Shown here: positions 34,151 through 46,159 of the stretch, one piece after another
Layout: every line of letters begins with the position of its first letter
How positions within the stretch are numbered: position 1 is the first letter of the stretch
Assembly: GCA_036927565.1 (NCBI GenBank)
Contig: JAYESD010000004.1
Coordinates: 70,988,933 to 71,052,932 of the forward strand
Reading direction: 5' to 3'
Origin: Tuctoria greenei
Taxonomy: Eukaryota > Streptophyta > Magnoliopsida > Poales > Poaceae
DNA: 64,000 nt
Translations under genes and position numbers: made by a program
Notes under the pieces: generated by a model
Databases searched by the model: none
The model's input: the letters and a program-made list of their open reading frames with translations, nothing else
What the model was told of the DNA's origin: nothing

Positions 34151-35980
34151 TCACTGGTTGTACTCCCGACGTAGGCCCAGGTTGGGATTGGCACCCTGAG
34201 GTCCTAACCCGAGCCACGGCTGACTCTCAGGTATCTCCTTCACAGGTTTACCATCTGAAGAAGAAGCTTGGTACGGAGCTTTTGCGTTGAGGCTAAAACA
34301 GGGAGCAACACGAATTAGATCATCTAAGATTTGCTGAATTTGATTACAGTCATGTCAGAATGATGGCAAGTGTAACATACCGATCCTTTCTCTTCTCAAG
34401 GAAGCGGCGAAGAGATGCCTTTGGATGCTGGGGTATATCTGCGGCAAATATTTTAGAAACAATGAGCAAGACAGAAATTAATCATTCATGTCCATATAAA
34501 CTAGGGACGGAGTAGTTACCAACTGTATTTTTCTGGGCATTGACCAAACCAGCTGGTGGGGCTGGCATGGCTGAGACCTTAGTGCTGTCCGTAACGGTTG
34601 CAGTCATGGAGGATGGCAGCAAGCCGGAGGTCTGAAACGCTGATGCACCCTTGCTTGCCATCTGCATCAGGTCTTTTGCCTTCTCAGCAGGAAAGTCATT
34701 GAACACCAGGACCTTCCCACCGTAGAAGATTGTCAGCTGGCGCTTCTCTTGCTCCCTGAGGATAAAAACCACAGAGCATTGAGTTTCAGGTAATAGAAAC
34801 CACAGAATTTATTTGACAAGCATCAATCATCATCATCAGTCTAAATGGCAGTAGTAGCAACTAGCATGGCTGCCTCATATTTATCACTGAATACAGTAAC
34901 TTTAAGGCATCAAGATCCACACATCAAAGGATGAACATACTACATACCTCAGAAAGTCTACCGTACAAACTATCTAATAAAGACTTTGGCAAAGTGTGGT
35001 TTCAAACCTATCGGGTCCGTCAAACAATTGTTCATTCAACATTCAGTTTCAGAAAAAAGGTGTACAACAATTATGGCATAAACATCGACCTACCCTGGAC
35101 AAATCTCAACACCACGATGAACCACTCGTTCAATTCATACAAAGTACTAGCACTATGACCCAAAAGCCCCATCTCCTTGGAACATGATCTGGTCAGCCAA
35201 GAGCCCTCTTCCTAACAAGAGTGTTTATTTTGTTTACCTTTTTAGTCAAGTACTCCCACGTTCAAATTGTTCTCATTAGGACAACAGTTTTAGGTCAATT
35301 TTCAACTAGATTTATTTCCTAATGATATCAATTTGAGAATGAAGGGAGTAACTAATAACAACAGTATGCTGACCAATAACTACATGAACTGAATCTAATC
35401 GAATCAAGAGGTGTTCTTTTTATCTGATACCTTGCATTAGGGGGGCTGAACCCAGCGTTCTGGGGAAAGAGTTCCATGGTCTCCTTACTCGCCTCACCGT
35501 TTTCTGCTTCAGCCCCAGCCCCCGGCAGCAAGTTCATCGGTGCCGGAGTCTTCTGTGCCTCGTTTTCAGCTGATCCCAGAAGAAAGTATTTTATCAGCCA
35601 AAATTTAACACATAATAGCAAGAGTTTCAGATTAGCAGTTGGCTGTCAGAATCGTGACAGTAGAACTGATGTCCAAATTCTAGAATGGAATCACATAATA
35701 AGACGCAGGCCAGATCTAGTTTGCGACGGCAACAGATGCACCTAACATCTCAGAGTTTTGCCTCAATCGAATCTAAGTTTACAACCTTACCCAACACACA
35801 GTTCTAGATATACAGCAGAAAATAGAAAGCGGACCTATGCCCTCAGGATCCAAATGTTTTTACAAGAAAACGGGGCTCACCTCTGATGCCGAGGCCGAGC
35901 TCGCCTGCGGCGGCGCCGTTCTGCTTGACGTAGCGGCTGAGCAGGCTACAGGCCATGGCAAAACTGCTGGCCCTCTCCAT
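34151..35980 (-). CDS. TIFY10-like: JAZ/TIFY jasmonate-signalling repressor, five exons
   Basis: Exons (minus): 35980-35881, 35569-35431, 34755-34520, 34438-34381 and 34292-34151. All introns are GT-AG, and the phases join to a 224-residue protein plus stop. The N terminus (MERASSFAMACSLLSRYVK) is that of TIFY10-type JAZ proteins. The TIFY/ZIM motif (TIFYGGKVLVF, exon 3) mediates dimers and NINJA binding. The Jas motif (SLRRFLEKRKDR, then LNAKAPY) binds MYC2-type factors and COI1. The intron after KRKD is the known Jas intron, which can give dominant truncated forms when retained. The degron stretch before SLRRF reads DIPQHPKA rather than the classical LPIARR, so JA-Ile-dependent COI1 binding may be weak. 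An upstream TTG is not a start; ATG 35980 fits the family. It is a nuclear co-repressor and the only host gene I can assign. Confidence 0.93.
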
Positions 35981-36031
35981 GGATTTCACGGGTGAAATAT
36001 CCCCCACACAGACCTCAAATATCCACCGCAA

Positions 36032-38977
36032 ACAAACCAGAAAGCCTTCAAATCGGCCCGATTCCTCCAGTCCCCTCGATTTTCTTGCCTTCTCTCTTTC
36101 CTCGCGGTGTGCTTGCTCTGTCTTCTTTCCTCTTTGTTTTGTCTTTGCCTTCTACCTTTCCACGCAGAGTGCTGAACTTATTATCTTATGCGGGCTCCGT
36201 GATTGCAAGCTGGATGCTTCACCCATTTCTTTGCTTAGTTTTTTGCTTTGAGCACGTTGTTCTTGTGGAGACTGGGTGGCGCGTGCTGATGTGTGGCGAA
36301 TTTCTGGTGGATTCCAGTGGTTGGTGTTTCGTGTTTGGAGCAGCTCGCTACTCGCCTCATCGTCACCGTCTTGCCAGCAGGATCCGGATTTTCTATGGGC
36401 AGCAGCAGAGATGATTCGGGTGCGTTTGGTCAGGCTGCCCCAGCTGGGCAAACTAGCCCTTGCCTGCTACGTCGAGCTTGCTGGTACTAATCGTTTGGTT
36501 AGTTTGCTGAGATTAGCTAATCATTTGGATAGTGATGGCTAGTTTCCCGAGCTAGTTTTTCCCTGTTCAGCTAATTAACGAAAGAAAATACGATCTTATA
36601 TCTACTATTGCAATAGAACTTGATGCAATTAAAATATTTCTACGCGTTGAACTGCCGCCAGAAATATATTGGCATACAAGAGAGCAGAAAATTTGAAGCT
36701 GTAAGCATTCTCATAGTCAATCCTCAGTGCGTTTTTTTAAAAAAAAAAGTTCAAACAAAAGCTGCAGTGCACGTGCACTATTTTCCCTACTTCAATCAAA
36801 CGGATAAAACAAACAACTTTTGGAAAACTTAATATGAGAGGACATTGTGAAAATTGGGAGAAGCTGTACTTGAGTTTATACAGCCTGCATGTTAATATAG
36901 AGGAAGAGGATCTTCAAGATCAGGTTACAAACGGCAGGATTGTTACACGAGATTAATCAACCACGCATAGAATATTTTCCTACCAAATATATCTATCTAG
37001 GCGTGGTCTATCTGTAGCTAGAGATAAAACTCAATCCTACTAACCAAAACTGTTACTAACAATTGCTTAGATACTCTTCTTGACGTGCACGGCTTGATTC
37101 TGTCACGTTCCAACCCGTACATGCATAACCGAGACACCATGCATTCCAACAGACATGGGTTAGTCATGCCTTACTTTTCCTTTTTTTTCATCCAAAGCAT
37201 AATAGAAAATACTTATTACAAAACTGAAGATGATAGAAAAGCACATGCACATATTTCGATAAATCGACCCATGAATGTACTGGCTGGTCACCTCCAATAG
37301 CCTTCCCTTAAACATGACAGCCGTCATTTCATTGCCAGATAACGTTTGCAACTGGAGTCTAACATATATTTGGCACTCCTCCATGGAGTCAATTACCTTG
37401 AACAATTTTTCATTTCTATAGGTCGCATGAGTAGAGCGCATGTTTCATTCATATCGTCACGCAGAACATTGTAGTATTGCAGCTTCTCCACGAACCGGGG
37501 CTGCCATATCTCCGTATGTGGTGCTCCTCCGTAAAGTTTAGGCCGCCCTCAGCGGTAAGCTAAAATGTAATTTACTCTAAATTTAAAGTAAGTACATTCG
37601 TAACAGCGTACTCTAGATGTTACTCTAAAATAGAGTATGAAAAATGTTACTTTATTGTGCATACTTTAAAATATCGCTGCTCTGATTTGACATATGAGTC
37701 TATGTTTTATTTTAATAGTATAGAATAAGATATAGAGTATGACAAGCACGATAAATATATTATAGAGTAGAGAAACATTTAAGAGTATGTTGTAAAAATG
37801 TTGATAATATTGTTTAGGGAAAAGTTTTAGAGTAAGCGCGGATGGTGAAAAAAAATCAAATAGCACACGTGCTTCTAAGATGGAGAATGCTAGCTTACTT
37901 TTTCGTGGGAGGATAAGCCCCTCACTTGAGTACCAGTTGATGTATAACATCTCGAGATGCCACTAAACTTCACAATTAATATAGAAACAGATAAAAATTT
38001 TTGGAGCATTTAATTTATATTTATAAGCAATGTGAAAGCAAATATACAAATTTAAGAAATATTAGCACACAGTAGCATTACTTAGACATCCTAGAAAAAT
38101 ATATAAACTACTCTAAAAAATAAGCTTGACGTTAACATGACGCTTTAAACATCATTCGCAAGGCCTGAACAACTTAAACTTAATTATTAAGATTAAAGTA
38201 GGTAGGTCTCTAAATGTAGAAGTGTGAGACATACAAGTAGTTCCCTTTCTCTCTTAGAAAACATCAAATACTTAGAAAGAGTAATGCAAGGGTGAGATGA
38301 AATATCTCAACAAGCAATCATTATGTAAGAAATTTAAATAGGAGACAAAGATGGACGACGCGTTAAAAGAAGTACATCTTTGATAATCTTAAGAGAGACA
38401 CGCCTGCTTCAGCAAGGATCTGACATGGCTCGGTTGAACTTACAAGGAGATGCGATACAATACAACCCATCTCAATTACGTAGGTATCCGAGACGCGCCC
38501 TCCTCTCTGACAAACTGGAGACGTGCTTTCATTGAGTGCGACTCATATTTTTTTCGTAACTGAGACGGACTTTCCCTGTCGTTCGTCTCCTTTTATAATC
38601 GAATCCAGTTCGTCTCCTATACCCATCTGTTAGGCGCGTCTCCTTTTGTTATGGAAGCAGGCTCGTCTCCCATTCGCTCTATAGAGAGACATGTTTTATA
38701 TCGGCTCATCTCGATTTTCTGTTGCCCTTCTACGACCTCCCAGCTGTGGCAGAACAAGTGGCTACCAGATCTGCTCTGTTCTTGCTCTGTTCTTTCCCTC
38801 TTTCATTCTAAAAGTCTTGCGGTGATTATCAGTGGATCTTAAAACAAAAGGGTTAGTCCTCTCCTCCTCTCTCGTTCCTTACTATTTTTTACCTCTAAAT
38901 CTTCTTTGATTGAAGTTGGCTTGTGGTGATTATCAGTGGCTTCAAATTTCTTTGATTTAGCTCTTCTTTGATCGAAG
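36032..38977. other. JAZ upstream region and intergenic DNA
   Basis: A G-box (CACGTG, 36770-36775), the usual MYC2 site of jasmonate-responsive promoters, lies about 790 bases upstream of the JAZ start. 37160-37540 (minus) has a short coding-like patch that I cannot identify. 37541-37850 may be a MITE. 38560-38977 looks like a promoter and leader (CT-rich stretches, direct repeats of GGTGATTATCAGTGG at about 38819 and 38926) joined directly to the truncated LTR of Gypsy-C. Confidence 0.45.
37541..37850. mobile_element. Possible MITE
   Basis: An AT-rich block of about 300 bases. Its ends (CCGCCCTCAGCGGTAAGCTA on the left; the reverse complement of TTAGAGTAAGCGCGGATGG on the right) match imperfectly as inverted repeats. 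Its interior repeats TACTCTAAA and TAGAGTA. No transposase. Could be chance. Confidence 0.3.
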
Positions 38978-41217
38978 CCCTAAACCGGCCTCTACTCCTC
39001 TCAAACTCGAAATCTATCTAACCCTAGCCTCCACCTCTATATAAACAACCCCACCCCTTGGCTTGACATCTATTTGCCACTTTTCCACCCCACCCAAACC
39101 CTAGTTCGTGGAGAGCCACCATCAAGAAGGGGGAAGGAGATCCCAAACAAGAAGAAGAAGAGGAGGAAACGAAAGAGGATCAAGATCTCCACCAAGTTTC
39201 GTTCTTCATCACCTATTCATCTCCAAGTTCATCACCAACCCTAGATCGTCAAGATCCAAGTGCTACCTCCAAGTTTCTCGATTCATTGGAGTCCTAAACA
39301 CTTGGTATACCTTCTATTATCTTTTCCTTACGTGAATTCAACTCCTAATCTCCAAATTTACGTCAATCTAGAAAACCCTAGTTCGGTAGTTCTGCGAAGT
39401 GCGGACTAGTCCGGCCTTCTGCAGACTAGTCTGATTTTGCTGATTAAGTTTTGTTGAATTAATTCTAAAATTAGATCTAATCACATCCAAACCTGTATAA
39501 ACTTGTTAAAATCTATTAGAACTTGTTAGTGATCATTAAAAGCAATCTATTAACAAGTTCTACCTTGCATTTGCATAAATCATGCATGTCATGTCATATT
39601 GAGAAATATTTGTGCACTCTTTGATTGTGTTTCTTGTTTGTATATTTATTGTGCGGAGATTTGCGCTAGAGAGTGCCGCGGAGGATCTACAACACCAAGA
39701 GTTTGAAGAAGTTGACCCTAATCAACCACAAGAGCAAGGCAAGTGTCCTTGAAGCATATTGATCCTGTTTTAAAATAAATGTTTTGTTTTCAAAACTGCA
39801 TGCTGTGTCAATTTGATGGGAAATCCTATGGTAGGAAGTTTACTAGATTTGTTTAACCACCCTTGTCACCTGGAATTATGGTAGAGAGTCGGGATGGGCT
39901 TTTTACCTTTTTTGCTTCGCTTAATTAATTGGGATGAGAAAACAATACTACACATTAATGATGTATTTATGAGACTATGATTAACATGAACTGGATAATA
40001 TGATATGGTAATGGGTGATCTAAGCAAGCTTGGTATGTGGATGGGTTGGATGTTATGGTGCTTTGCTTGCTTTAGATCCAAGGATCGGTTTATGCGAGAA
40101 TAAGCCATGACTACAGTGCCACCACGAGACCAAGTATGGGTGCGACGTAGCTGAATAATTAGGGCCTTGCCAGTGCTATTTGCACCATTAAGGATGCTCA
40201 GGGAAGGGGTAGTCGGATTGGGTTTGTTGATGATTGGTGGGACTACCCTGGAATCCGAATGGCTCAAGAGGGGGTCCTTGGTTGAAGATGTGCTTTGTGG
40301 GAGACATCGCCACCGGTGAAACCTCAATGGGGTCTAAATAGGCTAGTAATCCCTTTGTAAAGGCTATTTTGTTATCTCTTGGCCATACACCAGAGGAAGT
40401 GTAATTGGCATAAGGGAGGTTCTTTAGTCGCCGACGGGTGATGAAATCACAAACACGTAGGTAAAGCGGTACAAACTGTGCAGAGTCTAAACAAAACTAT
40501 CATGATAGCCGTGCTCCCGGTTATGAGCACCTGGACAACTTCCATGATTAGAGGGAACCTGATATTGGCATGATATTTGGGATGGTTATGGTTGGAATTA
40601 TGGTTATGGATGGTCATGAATTGAATTCTAGTATTGAATATGGATATTGGTATATGATGATGGATATGGAATATGGACTGGTACTATGATATTACTTATG
40701 GATTATGATGGGTTTACTTCACATACATATAATATATTGTTTTTCAAAAGTTTTAATGTACTTTTCAACACTTAGCCTTTATTACATTCGTCATTTGAAT
40801 CAGCAAATGTCATACTTTCCACACTTGCTGAGTACGACATGTAATCACTCTTGCAATCCCCCCCCCCCAACAGTTGCAGGTCAGAATTGAGAGTTTAATG
40901 GTGATAATGCGAAGTTCTAGGCCGTGTCTACCGTCAGCTGCCTGTGGTGTTGATTGGAGCTGCGCTACCCTATTGCTTATGCTGTCTAGCTGTCTAGTTT
41001 GCCTATTTAGTTTATTTCCGCTGCATTAGTTGAACTTGTCATTACATTAGAGTTTGTATTCGAGGATAATATGGTTTGTGTAATAAAATTTTGTGAAGTA
41101 ATCTTGTTCTGTGGTAATTTTCTGTATACTCTTTTGTGATGCACTCGTGTATGTGTGTTGAACATCCTGGGCACACATATGCGTTCACTTGGTTCATTTT
41201 CGAAACTGGGTGTCACA
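38978..41217 (+). repeat. Gypsy-C 5' LTR, 5'-truncated
   Basis: Matches 46577-48826 from CCCTAAACCGG onward. The missing part is the U3 with the palindrome array; the TATA box (39038-39045) is kept. Putative 69-nt exon at 39670-39738 with a GC-type donor (GCAAGT). Ends GGGTGTCACA. Confidence 0.92.
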
Positions 41218-41220
41218 GAT

Positions 41221-41232
41221 TGGTATCAGAGC
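41221..41232 (+). promoter_or_regulatory. Gypsy-C primer binding site
   Basis: TGGTATCAGAGC, perfect initiator tRNA-Met type, 3 bases after the LTR. The short spacer to gag (41233-41479) ends in TTTTCTCCAG directly before the ATG. Confidence 0.93.
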
Positions 41233-41479
41233 CACAGGTTGATCGTAGGATGCAGCCTAGATAGAATGGACACTTTAGAGCACATAGGAGCACTTAGGAA
41301 CCGATGTGTTTTGTTTGGTGTGCTGTTGCTATATATTGCTTGCTTGTGTGCTTAATAGAGGATTTTGGGATGCTTTAGCATTGCCATATCCACGTAGGCT
41401 AGTTAGTTGTCTAGTTTCATATCCCTTGATGCATATAGTTGGAGATGTTTTCTAATTCTTACCTATTGCTTTTCTCCAG

Positions 41480-44400
41480 ATGGTGAGGACTCGCAATCAG
41501 AGGGATGACAATGATGAGGAGGAGAACAATGGAGTGCCTCAGAACAACAATGGACAAGGACCTGTCCAAGGAGCTATTAATATTGGGCAGCTTTTGGCTA
41601 TGCAAAACCAGCTCATGCAGACCATGATACAAACTATGGGAAAGCTGCAGGTTGGCAATAACAACAATCATCCCCACATGCCTCCACCGCCGCCTCATAA
41701 CCGGTTGGTAGAGTTTATGAGGACTAGGCTGCCAACCTTTGCTCAAGCTGCTGACCCTATGGATGCGGATGATTGGCTCAAGTCTGTGGAGAAGAAACTT
41801 GCTATTGTCCAATGCAGTGACCGGGAGAAGGTGCTTTTCGCTTCTCATCAACTAGTTGGAGCAGCTGCAGATTGGTGGGATTCACTATGCAATGCTCATG
41901 AGAACCAAGAGAGAATTACCTGGGCGGAATTCAAGGAGAGTTTCCATTCTCATTATGTGTTGGAAGGTGTTATGATTTTGAAGAGGCAAGAATTTGAGAA
42001 CTTGAGACAAGGAAGATCGAGCGTGAGTGAATATCTCAATAAGTTCACTCAACTCTCAAGATATGCGCCTGAGGATGTTAGCCGGGACAGCCGGAAGCAA
42101 TACTTGTTCATGAGAGGCCTCAACAATGAAATTCAAGTGCAATTGCTCAATTGTGACTATGCCAACTTCCAGAAGCTTGTGGACAAAGCAATTGTGGTTG
42201 AGAACAAGGTCCATGAGATGGAACAAGACAACAAGAGGAATGCACCATATCAAGGACAACAACAAGGGAGTAATGTGCGCTCTCGCCTTGCACCACCTAA
42301 TGCGCCATATTACAGCTCTTCTATTCCTGCTCAACGCCCTGGATTTGCACCGCACCCAACTCAGTTTGTGCAGCAGCGCCCTATCATGCAAGCACCTAGG
42401 CCTCCAATGCCTTATGCGCCTCGTGCTAATTTTCCTAGTGCAAATGTTCAAAATCAAGTCCGTCCAAATTCTGGTGGAGTTAAGAAGTGCTATACTTGTG
42501 GAGAAGCTGGACACTTTGCGCATCAATGTCCTAAGTTAGGCCTTGGTCAAGGAAGCAATGCACCGAGGCAAAACCCAAGACCCAATGGAAGACAGCCACA
42601 AGTGAATCATGGACAACAGAATTTTGCTCGTGGCAATGTGAACCATGTCTCTACGGAGGATGCTCAACAAGCAGATGACGTGGTCATTGGTATGTTTCTC
42701 GCCATCTCCAACCCCGCGACTATGTTGTTTGATTCTGGAGCATCGCATTCATTCATTGCATCGAAGTATGTTGCCAAGTATAGTGTGCCTATCTCTCATA
42801 TGAAGTTTACTCTATTGGTTAAGTCTCCTGGAGGAGAGATGAGGACAAATATAGTATGTCCAAAAGTAAGCCTTAGAATAAGGAGGGTAGACTTCTCCGC
42901 CAACCTCATTGTTTTGGATTCTCAAGGATTGGACATTATATATGGTATGGACTGGTTGAGGAAGCACAATGGAGTTATCAAATGTGCCACAAAGACGGTG
43001 AAGTTGACCAATGAAGAAGGTATCACCATAGAATTTGAAGCATCTCAAACCGCACCAAAGCAATTGGAGCTGAATGATATGGACGGTGCCGCAATTGAGG
43101 AGATTCCGGTGGTGTGTGAATTTTTGGATGTCTTTCCGGACGAGTTGCCAGGTATGCCACCTAATCGAGACATTGAGTTTGTTATTGATTTAATACCTGG
43201 AACTGCACCTATAGCTAAGAGGCCGTATATGATGCCTCCTATGGAATTAGCGGAGCTCAAGAAGCAGATTCAAGAGCAACCAGAGAAAGGTTTTATTCGC
43301 CCAAGATCTTCACCTTGGGGAGCGCCCGTGCTGTTTGTGGACAAAAAGGACGAAACACAATGGATGTGTGTGGATTATCGAGCTCTCAACGAGGTAACAA
43401 TCAAGAACTAGTACACCTTGCCACACATAGAAGACTTGTTTGATCAGATGAAGGGTGTTTGTATCTTCTCTAAGATTGATTTGAGGTTGGGATATTTTCA
43501 AATGAAGATTAGACCATCGGACATACCGAGACAGCTTTTAGGACACGGTATGGACCTTATGAGTACACCGTGATGTCTTTTGGATTGACAAATGCGCCTG
43601 CATATTTTATGTACCTCATGAATAAGGTCTTCATGGAGTACTTAGACAAGTTTGTTGTGGTGTTTATTGATGACATTATCATCTACTCGAAGGATGAGAA
43701 GAAACATGAGGAACACTTGAGGCTTACGCTACAAAAATTGAGGGGGCATCAATTGTATGCCAAGTTCAACAAGTGTCAGTTTTGGTTGAGACAGGTGTCG
43801 TTTTTGGGACATATCATCTCAGGAGGAGGAGTATCTGTTGACCCCAGAAAAGTGAGAGACGTGTTAAAGTGGGAACCACCGCAAAACGTAAAGGAAATAA
43901 GGAGTTTCCTTGGGATGGCTGGATATTACCGTAGATTCATCAAGGACTTTTCTAAGATAGTCAAGCCTATGACGGAGTTGCTAATGAAGGGAAAGGCTTT
44001 CCAATGGACTCAAGCTTGTCAAAATAGTTTTGAGGAGTTGAAAAAGAGGTTCACAACAACCCCAGTTTTGATATTGCCGGATGTAAGCAAAAGTTTCGAT
44101 ATTTATTGCGACGCATCAAGACAAGGACTTGGATGTGTGCTTATGCAAGAAGGTCAAGTAGTAGCCTATGCGTCGAGACAATTGAAGAAACATGAGCAGA
44201 ATTACCCAACGCATGATTTGGAACTCGCAGCCGTGGTACACATATTGAAGATTTGGAGGCACTATATTCTTGGACATAGGTGTGAAATTTATACGGATCA
44301 CAAGAGTCCTAAGTATATTTTCATGCAAACGAATCTTAATTTGAGGAAACAAAGATGGTTGGGGCTCATCAAAGATTATGATTTTGGGATCAACTATCAT

Positions 44401-46159
44401 CCGGAAAAGCCAATGTAGTGACCGATGCTTTGAGTAGAAAAGGAGTAAGTCATCAACTCACAGTTCGAGAGTTACCATCCGAGTTATGTAAGGAGTTTGA
44501 ACGGTTGAACCTTGGATTTGTAAATGAGATGGAGATGATGGAGTTAAACCCAACCCTGGAGCAAGAAATTCGAGAAGCACAAACCACAGATGAGGAGATA
44601 AAGGAAATCAAGGAAAGGACCGAAGAAGGGAGAGAATTCAGATTTGATGAGGATGAACATGGTACCTTATGGCTTGGAAAGAGAATCGTTGTGCCTAATG
44701 TGAAGCATATTCGGAAGACGATATTAAAAGAGGCACATGACTCACCTTACTCAATTCACCTTGGTTGTACGAAGATGTACAAAGACTTGAAGGCTTGCTA
44801 TTGGTGGGATAGCATAAAAAAGGAGTTGAATATGTGGCATTGTGTGATGTGTGTCAACGAGTCAAGGCAGAACACCAAAGGCCAGCTGGACTATTAAAAC
44901 CATTAAAGATTCCAGAATGGGAACTGGGAAGAAATCGGAATGGACTTCATAGTTGGTTTACCGCGTACCAAGTCCGGGTATGACTCAATTTGGTAATTGT
45001 GGATCGCTTAACCAAGTCAGCTCATTTTGTCCCTGTGAAGACCAAATATACAGCTGCACAATTGGCCAAAATATACATGGAGCATATTGTGTGTCGACAT
45101 AGAGTACCGAAGAAGATAGTCTCAGTTAGGGGTTCTCAATTCACCTCCAGGTTTTGGCAAAAGTTGCATGAAGCTTTGGGAACGAGGTTGAATTTCAGTT
45201 CGGCATATCACCCTCAAACAGATGGACAAACTGAGAGGACCAACCAGATTTTAGAGGACATGTTGAGAGCTTGTGCTTTAAAGCATGGGAAAGGTTGGGA
45301 CAAAAGCTTGCCATACGCGGAATTTTCATACAACAATAGTTACCAAGCAAGCTTGAAAATGTCACCATATGAAGCGCTTTATAGAAGGAAGTGTAGGACA
45401 CCTTTGTTCTGGAATGAGGCAGGAGAAACTCAAATATTTGGTCCAGATGTGTTGCAAGAAGATGAAAAGCAAGTCCAAATAATTCGTGAAAACTTGGGGG
45501 CTGCCCAATCAAGACAAAAAGGCTATGCGGACAATAGGAGAAGGAAATTAGCCTTTGAAATAGGAGATTTTGTTTACCTCAAGGTTTCACCAATGAGAGG
45601 TCATAAGAGGTTTAGCATAAGAGGCAAGCTAGCACCTCGTTATATTGGACCATTCAAGATTTTGGACAAAAGAGGAGAAGTAGCGTATAAGTTGGAGATG
45701 CCGACTCATCTTTCGGATGTCCATGATGTCTTTCATGTTTCCCAGCTCAAGAAGTGCTTGAGAGTACCGGAAGAACAAGTGCCAATGGAAGAATTGGAAC
45801 TAGAGGAAGATTTGACTTATGCCGAGCAAACGGTTAAGATCTTGGAAACCAAGGAGAGAGTCACAAGGAACAAGGTGATTCGATGGTGTAAACTTCAATG
45901 GAAGCACCACACATAAAAAGAAGTAATGTGGGAATTCGAGGATGATCTCAAGAAGGAATTTCCCTATCTCTTCTCTTCCGCGTCGAATCTCGAGGGCGAG
46001 ATTCATTTTAAGGGGGGTAGGTTTGTAACACCCTCATTCTCATGCATCATGCCCTACTTACACTCATATACATGTTTAACATTAACCCACAACAAGAGGA
46101 ACAAGTTTAAAATTGATTTGGAGCAAACCGCACTTAAAATGCAGGAAAGTGCGGACTAG
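41480..46159 (+). pseudogene. Gypsy-C gag-pol polyprotein with chromodomain, few breaks
   Basis: The first 643 codons are open. They cover gag (MVRTRNQRDDN, core QEFENLRQGRSSVSEYLNKF), zinc knuckle CYTCGEAGHFAHQC near 42489, protease DSGASHSF near 42731, and the start of RT (WMCVDYRALNEV). A TAG at 43409 and one-base losses near 43525, 44410 and 44825 break it. Later segments carry FIDDIIIYS (RT), IYCDASRQGLG (RNase H), the integrase finger and core (DGQTERTNQ, SPYEALYRRKCRTP) and the chromodomain (KVIRWCKLQWKHH), then a TAA at 45914. The last frame (45926-46159) crosses the polypurine tract into the LTR, as in Gypsy-A. It is the least decayed gypsy copy here. Confidence 0.93.
46008..46023 (+). 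promoter_or_regulatory. Gypsy-C polypurine tract
   Basis: AAGGGGGGTAGGTT directly before the 3' LTR, identical to Gypsy-A. Confidence 0.85.

Noticed and set aside
35981..36031. Upstream in-frame extension of the JAZ protein
   Set aside because: It would need a TTG start; the ATG at 35980 gives the family N terminus.
39108..39335. 75-residue frame repeated in both Gypsy-C LTRs
   Set aside because: Identity is explained by LTR duplication; low-complexity, basic, not found in the other gypsy LTRs.
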